Assembly: GCA_027451565.1 (NCBI GenBank)
Contig: DAIDJC010000080.1
Span: 1 to 11,758 of the forward strand
Source of the DNA: Limisphaerales bacterium
Lineage (GTDB): Bacteria; Verrucomicrobiota; Verrucomicrobiia; Limisphaerales; UBA11358
DNA length: 11,758 nt
Reading direction: 5' to 3'
A program made the translations under genes and the position numbers. The notes beneath the pieces were generated by a model that saw only the letters and a list, made by a program, of their open reading frames with translations, had not been told where the DNA came from and made no database searches. Positions 1 through 7,028 of the stretch are shown here, one piece after another; position 1 is the stretch's first letter, and the number at the start of each line of letters is the position of its first letter.

Positions 1-957
1 ACCGGCGGTGCTGGCGGGGGGGGTGGTGGTGTCGGTGGGGGTGGTGGCGGCGGGGGTGCCGGCGCTGGTGGCCAGACCCAGAATACTGGGGGGGGTTTGG
101 GCGTGGTGGATGCCGTTCCTGGCGCTGCTGCAGCCCGTCAATCTGGCGCGCAGGGTGGAGGCGGAGCAACCGGCGGCGCTGGTGGCGCTGGTGGCGGATC
201 CACGGATCCCTTGTCGAGAGGTGGTCTTCCCGGTGGCGCAGGCGGAACTTCGACCTCTGCAGGCGGCTTGAGGTATATTACCACTGTTAATCTGTCTGCC
301 GATGTCAGTCTTGCCGCCCGTAACTTTTTCACCACGTTGGGGATCAATTTGCAGAGTCCTCCCGGTAAATCAGTGTTTTTCAATGATCGCTTGGGGTTAT
401 TATTTGTCAAAGCGACTGAAGATGATCTGGATACCATAGAGCGTGCCATTCAAGCTTTGGATCAATTGCCTCCCCAGGTCCACATCAAGGCGCGTTTCAT
501 TGAGGTTACAGAAAACAATTCCGAAGCTTTGGGCTTCCAGTGGTATTTGGGTCAATTCAATATCGGTCAGGGTGTTGTTGGACAGGGTGGTTCTTCAAGC
601 TCACTCAACACTACCCCGTCTGCGGCCAATCCACTGGGTGCGTTCCCTGGAACATCCACGGCTAATGAAGTTCAACCTTCGGCCAACGACCAATCCCTCA
701 CGCAGGGGCTCAGAAACACCCTGGGTGCGCCGACCCTGGGGACCATCACAGGAATTTTTACCCAGCCTAATTTTCAAGTGGCTTTGCAGGCCCTTCAACA
801 AAGGGACGGGGTGGAGCAGTTGGCTGAACCGGAAGCCACCACCATCAGCGGGCGCCAGACGCAGATGCGCGCCACGGTTTTGCAATCGGTGGTTACGAGC
901 TTCGGGTTCCAACAGGCCAATGCCACCACGAGCTTGGGTGTTGGTGGACTGCCCTGA
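1..957 (+). CDS. Secretin (GspD/PilQ-like), N-terminal portion of a split gene; partial at left edge
   Basis: Frame 1 is open from the window edge to TGA 955-957 (318 residues visible), so the true start lies upstream. Residues 1-90 are an extreme Gly/Ala-rich linker. Residues about 90-157 form a secretin N-type segment, with a 'GKSVFFNDRLGLLFV' stretch and a helix 'DLDTIERAIQALDQLPPQ'. Residues about 158-305 begin the secretin pore domain: 'VHIKARFIEVTEN', then 'EPEATTISGRQTQMRAT'. Secretins are outer-membrane multimers through which type II secretion or type IV pilus machines pass their cargo. The protein stops after 'SLGVGGLP', in the middle of the conserved domain. The missing half is encoded by the next reading frame, in the same phase. 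Family call is confident. Whether this fragment is functional, and which secretion machine it belongs to, is unknown. No gsp/pil ATPase or pseudopilin gene is present in the window. Confidence 0.88.
   Translation, partial: TGGAGGGGGGVGGGGGGGGAGAGGQTQNTGGGLGVVDAVPGAAAARQSGAQGGGGATGGAGGAGGGSTDPLSRGGLPGGAGGTSTSAGGLRYITTVNLSADVSLAARNFFTTLGINLQSPPGKSVFFNDRLGLLFVKATEDDLDTIERAIQALDQLPPQVHIKARFIEVTENNSEALGFQWYLGQFNIGQGVVGQGGSSSSLNTTPSAANPLGAFPGTSTANEVQPSANDQSLTQGLRNTLGAPTLGTITGIFTQPNFQVALQALQQRDGVEQLAEPEATTISGRQTQMRATVLQSVVTSFGFQQANATTSLGVGGLP
9..101 (+). repeat. G-tract-rich Gly-linker coding repeat
   Basis: Low-complexity GGN tract encoding the secretin's polyglycine linker. It contains two 8-G runs (16-23 and 88-95), two 5-G runs (37-41 and 52-56) and a GGG (99-101). 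These are seen directly. Such runs are prone to slippage and sequencing error, and have G-quadruplex potential on the coding strand. The reading frame nevertheless stays open through them. Confidence 0.8.
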
Positions 958-1086
958 TTTTCAGTCCTGATTCATTCCATTTCCTTCATGAAAAAGATTA
1001 TGACGAAACAAAATTGCTCAAGGCAGGCGGTCCTGGCCTGTGCCGTGGGACTCGGTTTTGCTGCGGCGCCAGACTTGATGGCGCAG
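955..1086 (+). other. In-frame interruption of the secretin: stop codon, short leader, signal-peptide segment
   Basis: Between the two conserved halves of the secretin domain lie TGA (955-957), 10 sense codons, then ATG 988 and a 32-residue signal-peptide-like stretch. This has a basic n-region (MKKIMTKQNCSR), a hydrophobic core (QAVLACAVGLGFAAA) and a c-region PDLMA|Q. All of it is in frame 1, so this is not a frameshift. Conserved secretin sequence resumes shortly after the predicted cleavage site. The 7-mer CCTGATT occurs at 953-959 and again at 966-972; whether that relates to the event is unknown. Confidence 0.7.
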
Positions 1087-1653
1087 GTGACCAGCATCAC
1101 TCCAGGGGCCTCGGCAATCATCCCCTATACCCAGCAGGTGGAGATTGGGCCGATTCTAGACGTGGTCCCCTATGTCCTGTCTGATGGCTACACGATCAAC
1201 CTGACGCTGATTCCATCCCTGACCGATTTCAACGGTTACGACACACCGCCCAATATCGCGAATGTCACGGGAAGTTTGAACGTGGTGCAATTGCCGGTGA
1301 TTTTGCCCAACTTCACAGTGCGGCAGGTGATTGCCACCGTGAACGTTTGGGACAGTCAGACGGTGGTGATTGGCGGGTTGATTTCTTCACAAGTGGAAAG
1401 CACCGAGGATAAAGTGCCGGTTCTGGGGGATATTCCGGTTGTTGGGAATTTGTTTCAAAGCAGCAGCAAATCGTCTGTCAAAAAAAATCTCATGATTTTT
1501 GTGACGGCGACCATCGTTGACCCGGCTGGGAACCGCGTTCATTCGGATGATGAGCTGCCATTTGCCCAAAACGCCATTCCATCTCAGCCTGCGGGTGCCA
1601 GCACACCGCAGGAAACGGTGCAGACCACCCATTCCATACCCAACATGCAATAG
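988..1653 (+). CDS. Secretin C-terminal pore portion with its own signal peptide (split gene, second half)
   Basis: A 221-residue protein. Residues 1-32 look like a Sec signal peptide, with likely cleavage after Ala32 (LMA|Q). From about residue 40 it is clear secretin C-terminal sequence: 'VEIGPILDVVPYVLSDGY' (from 51), 'TVRQVIATVNVWDSQTVVIGG', then 'KVPVLGDIPVVGNLFQS' and 'KKNLMIFVTATIVDPAGNR' (about 166-185). These are the strands and lip of the secretin barrel. A hydrophilic Pro/Gln-rich tail follows the 'HSDDELPF' stretch. On its own it lacks the N domains and the first barrel strands, which are encoded at 1-957. I chose ATG 988 because it gives a complete signal peptide; ATG 1000 would shorten the n-region. 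No Shine-Dalgarno precedes it (upstream is pyrimidine-rich). It may complement the first fragment at the outer membrane, or be a pseudogene remnant. The conserved motifs are undamaged. Confidence 0.82.
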   Translation: MKKIMTKQNCSRQAVLACAVGLGFAAAPDLMAQVTSITPGASAIIPYTQQVEIGPILDVVPYVLSDGYTINLTLIPSLTDFNGYDTPPNIANVTGSLNVVQLPVILPNFTVRQVIATVNVWDSQTVVIGGLISSQVESTEDKVPVLGDIPVVGNLFQSSSKSSVKKNLMIFVTATIVDPAGNRVHSDDELPFAQNAIPSQPAGASTPQETVQTTHSIPNMQ

Positions 1654-1655
1654 CG

Positions 1656-2537
1656 GTGAACAAGTTGTTGTTGATTGATGGTCACGCCTATGCCTACAGG
1701 TCGTTTTACGCAATCAAGGAACTCAAGTCTCCAGAAGGACTGGCGGTCAATGCCATCTATGGGTTCATAAAGGCGTTGTCAAAAATGCGGTCGGATTTGG
1801 GTCCCACGCATGTATTGGTGGTTTGGGATGGCGGATTGAGCGCGGAGCGCCTTGAAAAATGGCCGGCATACAAGGCTCAACGGGCACCAATGCCGGATGA
1901 TTTGAGGCCGCAGTTTGAGGGGATTCGCCACTACCTCTCTGCAGCGGGGGTGGCGGATTTTTGTGCGGATGGAGTTGAAGCGGATGATCATATCGGCTGT
2001 GTGGCACGTCTGGCGGCAGATGCGGGGTGGCAGGTGATCATTGCCAGCGCCGACAAGGATTTTATGCAGTTGGTGGATGATCGAATTGGCCTGTTGAACC
2101 CCAATGATAAATCGGGGATGGTTTGGGGTGCGGACCAGGTTAGGGCCAAATCAGGTGTGAACCCTGGTCAGGTGGCAGATTGGCTGGCCCTGATGGGTGA
2201 TCAGGTGGACAACATTCCGGGTGTCCCGGGTGTGGGACCCAAGACAGCAGCCTCTTTGCTGGGGCAATTTGGATCGGTGGACAAGATTTATGAGCGGATT
2301 GCGGAGGTGAAATCGCCCCGCTTGGCCGCAGCTTTGGATGCCTCCAAGCCATTGGTTTACAAAAATCTGGGCTTGGTCCGTTTGCAGAGGGTGCCATGTG
2401 AATTTATTCCGGATCAGATCAAACCCGGAGCTGAAGACACACCCAGGCTGCAGGACCTGCTGGCACAGTTCGGGTTCAAGGGCATGCTGAGGGAATTAAT
2501 GGAATCAAAGACCGGGCGCTTGGCCGGTATGAATTAA
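1656..2537 (+). CDS. Stand-alone 5'-3' exonuclease (PolI N-terminal / FEN-like family)
   Basis: A 293-residue protein, the size of the isolated exonuclease domain of DNA polymerase I, with no polymerase or 3'-5' proofreading domain attached. The family removes 5' flaps and RNA primers using two metal sites. All expected acidic ligands are visible: D8 (LIDGHAYAYR), D58 (VVWDGG), E108/D110/D111 (EADDHIG), D133/D135 (SADKD) and D182/D185 (GDQVDN). They follow the spacing of the nine carboxylates in Taq polymerase. The helix-hairpin-helix element is GVPGVGPKTA (189-198), and the basic arch region includes YKAQRAPMP. Translation starts at GTG 1656, 2 nt after the upstream stop codon, suggesting translational coupling; no Shine-Dalgarno is visible. 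It likely acts in cytoplasmic DNA replication or repair. Its place beside a secretin is probably incidental. A separate full-length polA elsewhere cannot be checked here. Confidence 0.92.
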   Translation: MNKLLLIDGHAYAYRSFYAIKELKSPEGLAVNAIYGFIKALSKMRSDLGPTHVLVVWDGGLSAERLEKWPAYKAQRAPMPDDLRPQFEGIRHYLSAAGVADFCADGVEADDHIGCVARLAADAGWQVIIASADKDFMQLVDDRIGLLNPNDKSGMVWGADQVRAKSGVNPGQVADWLALMGDQVDNIPGVPGVGPKTAASLLGQFGSVDKIYERIAEVKSPRLAAALDASKPLVYKNLGLVRLQRVPCEFIPDQIKPGAEDTPRLQDLLAQFGFKGMLRELMESKTGRLAGMN

Positions 2538-2611
2538 GATGATGTTTGGTAAACGAAAAAAGAAAATGGTTGGCAGGGAATTTTCTCTGCTTAGAACCGT
2601 GTTATGTTTTC

Positions 2612-2639
2612 GACAATCAACCCTGAAAGGGTTATTGTC
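2612..2639. repeat. Strong inverted repeat just upstream of the secreted-protein operon
   Basis: GACAAT-C-AACCCT, loop GAA, AGGGTT-ATTGTC. This gives 12 base pairs with a single bulged C and a 3-nt loop, ending 10 nt before ATG 2650. No T-tract follows, so it is not a canonical intrinsic terminator. It could be a 5'-UTR hairpin that gates translation, an RNA-stability element or a protein-binding site. It argues that 2538-2649 is untranslated leader rather than coding sequence. Confidence 0.65.
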
Positions 2640-2649
2640 ACTGAAATCC

Positions 2650-4641
2650 ATGAAATTGTTGTCTCCGTCAATCACCACGGCGTCTGCCTTGGTCGCGGGC
2701 GCGGCGTTGATGGCCGCCGTGAGTGCAATCGGCCAAACCAGCTACTATACCACGAATGGCTTGGAGTATTCGATTGCTGGCAGCCTGCCCGGTGACCAAA
2801 TGTTTCCGGATTTGGCCATTTCCACCAGTGGCGGGTATGTGGTATGGCAGGATAACGCCACGGACGGAAGTGGCTGGGGTGTCAGTGCGGAACAGGTGAG
2901 TGGTAACCTGTCAGGAAGTGGCGATGTTTTCCGGGTCAATGTGCAGGGTGCAAATGACCAGGAAAACCCCAGGGTCGCCTTGCTTAAGGGCGGAGGCGCG
3001 GTTTTTGTCTGGCAGGGTGGAGTTGAAGGTTCGCAGCATATTTACGCCCGCTTCATGAATTCCAGCAACGAATTTCTGGCCACCACCGACTTGATGGTGA
3101 ACCAGGCCACCAATTGTTTTCAGGCCAATCCGGCCATTGCCACGCTTAATAATTCAAATGTGGTCATTGTTTGGTCCAGCTATGACCAGGCTGGAACCAA
3201 CTCTTACCAGGATGTCTATGCCAAAATCCTCTCGCCAACAGGAGCCACAGTCCAAAATGAATTCCTGGTCAACCAATTCACACCGTATAACCAGCGAAAT
3301 CCAGCCGTGGCCGCCTTGGCCAATGGGGGGTTTGTAATCTCCTGGGTGTCAGAGCAGGAAACCGCATATCCCACCTTTGTCAATGGTAGCTTGACCGTAA
3401 CCAATAATTCGGACTTGGGCGTGACGGGCATTCAGCCCAGTGTGGATGTTTATGCGCGACTTTACCTTTCCAATGGGATTGCTGCTGGAAATGAATTCAA
3501 GGTGAACATGGATTCGAATCCATGTGCCGATCCTGCGGTGGCCGCTGCGGCTGACGGCAGCTTCCTGATTTCATGGGCGGCGTATGACATGAGCAGCGTC
3601 ATCAATCAATGGGATATCTATGCCCGTTCCTTGAACATGGGTGGAACCAATGGGTTGAACAGCAGCGTGGTGCGCTTGAATTCCTACCTGAACAACTCCC
3701 AGTTCAGACCCAAGTTAAGCTCCATTGGCAATGACTACTTCGCGGTCTGGTCGAGCCAGGGGGAAGACGGATCGGGGTTGGGTGTTTATGGCCAGTTTGT
3801 CCATTCGGACGCCAGCCTTGTCGGTGGCGAGATCAGGGTTAATACCACCACGGTGAGCCAGCAAATGCAACCGGTGGTGGCGTCGGATGGCAGTGAGCAG
3901 TTTTTGGCGCTTTGGACCAGCTACACCGGAACGGCCTCCAGTTTTGATCTGTTTGCCCAGCGTTACATCAATGTCGCGGCTGTTTTGGATCCCATGCCTG
4001 CACCGTTTGTTTATGCCCCGTTCACCTTGGTTTCAAACGTTTACCAACCTCAGTTGGTCGTGACTTGGGCTCCGCTTCAAGGCTTGGAAGTTTCCAATTA
4101 TCAGGTGTATGTGGATGGATCCAGTTTGCCCATGGGCGTGGTCGGAACCAACCAGTGGACCATGACATCCGCCAATGGGTTGACGGTCAGCAGCACGCAT
4201 TCCTTTCAGGTCACCTATTCCACGGCGGCGGGCACCGCTCCGAAATCCCCTGCAACCAGCGCGACAACTTGGGGAGGGGCGAATTGGTATGGAATACCGT
4301 TTGAATGGATGCAAGCCAACTTTGGCACGGATATTTCCTCCTGGCCATCCGGTCTTGCGCGAATTGCCCCTGGTGGCCCAAGCATTTACCAAGCCTTTTT
4401 ATCAGGCGCCAACGCCAACCCATCCACCTGGCTGGAACAGACCATCACCCAGACCCCTCAAGGAGCGTTTTTGGATTGGCATACAGTCCCTGGAGCCACC
4501 TATCAAGTGCAGGTTTCCACGAACACCAGGACATGGTCCAATTTGGGATCTCCTCGATTTGCCTCTGGAAATGATGATTCCATCTATGTGGGGGGCAACG
4601 GGGGATCAGGCTTTTACCGGGTGGTTTTACTGCGTCAGTGA
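2650..4641 (+). CDS. Secreted seven-repeat (beta-propeller-like) protein with FN3-like domain and C-terminal YRV module
   Basis: A 663-residue exported protein of unknown function. Residues 1-26 are a signal peptide (MKLLSPSITTAS, hydrophobic core, VSA|IGQ). Residues about 51-447 hold seven imperfect repeats of 50-80 residues. The pattern is 'P-x-V-A-x-L-x-x-G-G-F-V-I-x-W', then a D/G turn, 'DVYAR', and 'EF-x-VN'. Clear units begin at PRVALL, PAIATL, PAVAAL, PAVAAA, PKLSSI and PVVASD. Seven units suggest a seven-bladed propeller. Residues 448-541 resemble fibronectin III ('LVVTWAPLQGLEVSNYQVY'). Residues 546-663 end in 'WHTVPGATYQVQVSTNTRTW' and 'FYRVVLLRQ'. I chose M at 2650 over the in-frame ATG 2539 because only the later start puts a signal peptide at the N-terminus, and a strong hairpin occupies the region between. 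First of three tightly spaced genes. Confidence 0.8.
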   Translation: MKLLSPSITTASALVAGAALMAAVSAIGQTSYYTTNGLEYSIAGSLPGDQMFPDLAISTSGGYVVWQDNATDGSGWGVSAEQVSGNLSGSGDVFRVNVQGANDQENPRVALLKGGGAVFVWQGGVEGSQHIYARFMNSSNEFLATTDLMVNQATNCFQANPAIATLNNSNVVIVWSSYDQAGTNSYQDVYAKILSPTGATVQNEFLVNQFTPYNQRNPAVAALANGGFVISWVSEQETAYPTFVNGSLTVTNNSDLGVTGIQPSVDVYARLYLSNGIAAGNEFKVNMDSNPCADPAVAAAADGSFLISWAAYDMSSVINQWDIYARSLNMGGTNGLNSSVVRLNSYLNNSQFRPKLSSIGNDYFAVWSSQGEDGSGLGVYGQFVHSDASLVGGEIRVNTTTVSQQMQPVVASDGSEQFLALWTSYTGTASSFDLFAQRYINVAAVLDPMPAPFVYAPFTLVSNVYQPQLVVTWAPLQGLEVSNYQVYVDGSSLPMGVVGTNQWTMTSANGLTVSSTHSFQVTYSTAAGTAPKSPATSATTWGGANWYGIPFEWMQANFGTDISSWPSGLARIAPGGPSIYQAFLSGANANPSTWLEQTITQTPQGAFLDWHTVPGATYQVQVSTNTRTWSNLGSPRFASGNDDSIYVGGNGGSGFYRVVLLRQ

Positions 4642-4648
4642 TGATTCT

Positions 4649-7018
4649 ATGCAACTGTTTAAGAAGATATTTTTATTGTTCGCCATTTTGACCCTGGGTT
4701 GGGCTCAGGACAGCCGGGCATTCTCGCTTGGCGGTCCAATTGCAAATGCCGGCGATGCATGGCAATTGCAAGTTATTGGTTATGGGTTGGCTTTTGACTT
4801 GGATGCGCCAAAAAATTGGGGCCAAGGATACCGCAGGAACACTCAGACGATGTATTACGCCGTGGATGCCAATTTTGCGGATTTCTTTGGAACAAATGGC
4901 TTAACTGCCATTCAATCGTCATTTGCCATCCTCAATGGCACATTTACGAATAATCCCGCCGGAAACATTGATGGTTACAGTTCCTCGCTATCAGAGTTTC
5001 CTTATGATTCTTCGCACATTAATTATCAGGCGCAGGCTCTGGAAATTTATGATCTGAAGTCAATGAATTTAATGATAATGATGGAGCAGCTAGGTTTGAC
5101 GGATCCGGTGCGGTACGATTGGACTCTGCATGATCGAATCATCCCTCCGGGTGTGACCTGCCCAGTGGGTGTTCTTTACGACGTGGTTCAACGTAATTTC
5201 GACCTGGGTGGGTACATTTTGCCTGGAAGCTCAGGAATCAGCACTATTGACTCACCCTATGTGGATGGGAGTTTATACACATATCAAATTATTGAGGCTT
5301 GCAAAGGGCCAAATCCTTTGGCGTTGGCAGAACCGATTTTAGTGAATGAGGCATTGGTTGGCGGGCAAAATCAGGGTTTTCCTGTGGCATCACGCTCGGA
5401 AAACGAATTTCCTGGTCAGTATTTCAATGGACTGACTCGAGATGATGTCATGGGCCTGCGCTATTTATTGTCCAGTAATAACGTGGCAATGGAATCCATT
5501 TCCCCGGATGCCTCGGTGACTTTATCCACGACCAATCTGTTTAATGAGGAACCATTTCCCGTAAATCCAAATTTTACCAACAGCCTGGCGAATATTATTG
5601 GAACAAACACTTACGGAACTTATAATCTTGGTACTTTGATTGCGGCGTCTCGCGTTGTGGATCCTGTGACTCTGGTTGGCCTGTTCCCGGGTTTGATTGT
5701 GGCAACGTCATCCAGCCAGCTTGTTCTGGTGACCAACCAAACCGTGGTGGTTTATCTTACAAACTACCCAGGATCGTCCATCGGCAGTCCGCCTTATTTG
5801 TTCGTGGGGACGAACTATTCTACTGGCGTGGCCACGGAGTACACGGACACCTTTGCCAACGTCATCACCAATAATTATTATCCTTATACCACCTACCAGG
5901 TGCAGACAACCAAGGTGGGGCCCATTCCGGGGGCGGCAGCCAGCGCCCCTTATGTAACCAACACCACTTATACAACCGTTTTGGTCACAAATGCACCATC
6001 CGGCGATTACTATTATGCGCCGTTGGGACAATGCGGCCTGGATATCACGAGACCCCTTCTGACCAATGTGTATAGTGTTACAAATCTTTCCTTTTTTGAG
6101 GTGATATCCAACACGACAACCACGAACTCGACCACAACCAGCGGAACCACAAACGCAAACAACACTGTTCAAAGCATCGCAGTGAGCAATATTATCAGCT
6201 ACACAAACATAATCTATGCCACGCATCCAGTGACCTGTTCGCAAACCGCCGGAGCAACAGCCTTGTATGAGGGCGTGCAAAAGCTGGATTTTGTTTATAG
6301 CAGCTATGATTCGCTGGTCGGACAATTGTTCCAGCCCATCACAAACACCTACACCATGCAGTCTGTGGTGGATGGTCAGGTTAAGCCGCAAACCATCACG
6401 AGGGTTGTTACCGCTCCAGATTTGCTTTATTCGGCAAATGATTTAGTTGTTCCTGCTGCTGGTGGGATTATTAACAACCTATATTTTAGAACTATTGACT
6501 TTAACCAGGCTAATATTTTGCCAAACGAGGCGGGGCCTGGGACCATTCAAACGTCTTCAACAATTTCATTTAATAATTCATCGGCTGTTTTTTATAATGA
6601 GGGCACACTGGCTCTTAGCGGGGCAAATTACCTGATTAACCAGAACTCGGGGTTGGTTGGAGATTATTTTATTTATGGCTCTTTCGATGGAACAACAAAT
6701 AATCCGATCGTTTATCCAAATTCAACCAGCCTTTTCCAGCTCCAAAATCAAATCCTTATTCAAGTCAGTCCGACGAGTCTTCCAGCCGGTACCAATGGCA
6801 TGGTTTATCCTCCACAGTCATTTACTGCCTCAGGAGGGTCTTTTACGCCGCCTTACACCTGGTCTGCGGCTAATCTGCCTTCAGGATTGAATATGTCGGG
6901 AACAGGCGTTCTTTATGGGACTCCAACTCAATCCGGCACTAATTTTATTGTGACTGTAACTTTGACCGACAGCTTGTCCAGAACGGTTCAATGGGGCTAT
7001 CCATTGGATATTTATTGA
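4649..7018 (+). CDS. Secreted matrixin-like (zinc motif absent) protein with C-terminal putative-Ig domain
   Basis: A 789-residue exported protein, function unknown. Signal peptide at residues 1-24 (MQLFKKIFLLFAILTLGWA, site SRA|F). Residues about 68-274 recall a matrixin-type metalloprotease: 'TMYYAVDANF' near the start and 'GLTRDDVMGLRYLL' at the end, the position of the LTxDDxxGLxxLY helix of such proteases. There is no HExxH zinc motif, so catalysis by that mechanism is unlikely. Residues about 330-540 are rich in Asn/Thr/Tyr, with a Thr/Asn run at 487-507. Residues 540-599 ('YEGVQKLDFVYSSYDSLVGQ', 'VVTAPDLLYSANDL') look like a conserved block of Verrucomicrobia surface proteins, from memory only. 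Residues about 706-785 match a putative-Ig (He_PIG-type) domain: 'PPYTWSAANLPSGLNMSG', 'GTPTQSGT', 'VTLTDS'. It starts 7 nt after the upstream stop. An in-frame upstream extension to 4289 overlaps the previous gene and would bury the signal peptide. Confidence 0.8.
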   Translation: MQLFKKIFLLFAILTLGWAQDSRAFSLGGPIANAGDAWQLQVIGYGLAFDLDAPKNWGQGYRRNTQTMYYAVDANFADFFGTNGLTAIQSSFAILNGTFTNNPAGNIDGYSSSLSEFPYDSSHINYQAQALEIYDLKSMNLMIMMEQLGLTDPVRYDWTLHDRIIPPGVTCPVGVLYDVVQRNFDLGGYILPGSSGISTIDSPYVDGSLYTYQIIEACKGPNPLALAEPILVNEALVGGQNQGFPVASRSENEFPGQYFNGLTRDDVMGLRYLLSSNNVAMESISPDASVTLSTTNLFNEEPFPVNPNFTNSLANIIGTNTYGTYNLGTLIAASRVVDPVTLVGLFPGLIVATSSSQLVLVTNQTVVVYLTNYPGSSIGSPPYLFVGTNYSTGVATEYTDTFANVITNNYYPYTTYQVQTTKVGPIPGAAASAPYVTNTTYTTVLVTNAPSGDYYYAPLGQCGLDITRPLLTNVYSVTNLSFFEVISNTTTTNSTTTSGTTNANNTVQSIAVSNIISYTNIIYATHPVTCSQTAGATALYEGVQKLDFVYSSYDSLVGQLFQPITNTYTMQSVVDGQVKPQTITRVVTAPDLLYSANDLVVPAAGGIINNLYFRTIDFNQANILPNEAGPGTIQTSSTISFNNSSAVFYNEGTLALSGANYLINQNSGLVGDYFIYGSFDGTTNNPIVYPNSTSLFQLQNQILIQVSPTSLPAGTNGMVYPPQSFTASGGSFTPPYTWSAANLPSGLNMSGTGVLYGTPTQSGTNFIVTVTLTDSLSRTVQWGYPLDIY
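6107..6169 (+). repeat. Thr/Asn low-complexity coding tract
   Basis: An ACA/ACC/AAC-rich stretch encoding residues 487-507 of the matrixin-like protein (S-N-T-T-T-T-N-S-T-T-T-S-G-T-T-N pattern). Likely a flexible linker between the central Tyr/Asn-rich region and the conserved block that follows. Imperfect at the nucleotide level, so not a clean tandem repeat. Confidence 0.55.
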
Positions 7019-7028
7019 AAGAAATTTC

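Noticed and set aside
8..271. Open frame in frame 2 over the Gly-rich tract
   Set aside because: It is a by-product of GGN repeats read one base off. Frame 1 runs on into conserved secretin sequence.
955..957. TGA recoded as an amino acid, joining the two secretin frames
   Set aside because: Three other genes here (ending at 4641, 7018 and 10394) use TGA as their stop. Readthrough would also place a hydrophobic signal-peptide segment inside the barrel domain.
940..990. Simple frameshift or sequencing indel splitting the secretin
   Set aside because: Both halves are in frame 1 and only one stop codon lies between them, so no indel is needed. A base substitution or rearrangement would be required.
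2612..2639. Hairpin as an intrinsic terminator of the exonuclease gene
   Set aside because: No T-run follows the stem (next bases are actgaaatcc).
2539..2649. Longer start (2539) for the seven-repeat protein
   Set aside because: The extra 37 residues are basic and unlike a signal peptide, and they include the strong hairpin. A clean signal peptide begins at 2650.
4289..4648. Longer start (4289) for the matrixin-like protein
   Set aside because: It overlaps the end of the previous gene by about 350 nt, reads as out-of-frame translation of that gene, and puts the signal peptide at residue 121.
5708..6391. 227-codon open frame on the minus strand
   Set aside because: It lies fully inside the matrixin-like gene. 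Its Cys/Ile/Gly-rich translation has no recognisable motif and is explained by the opposite strand's Asn/Thr codons.
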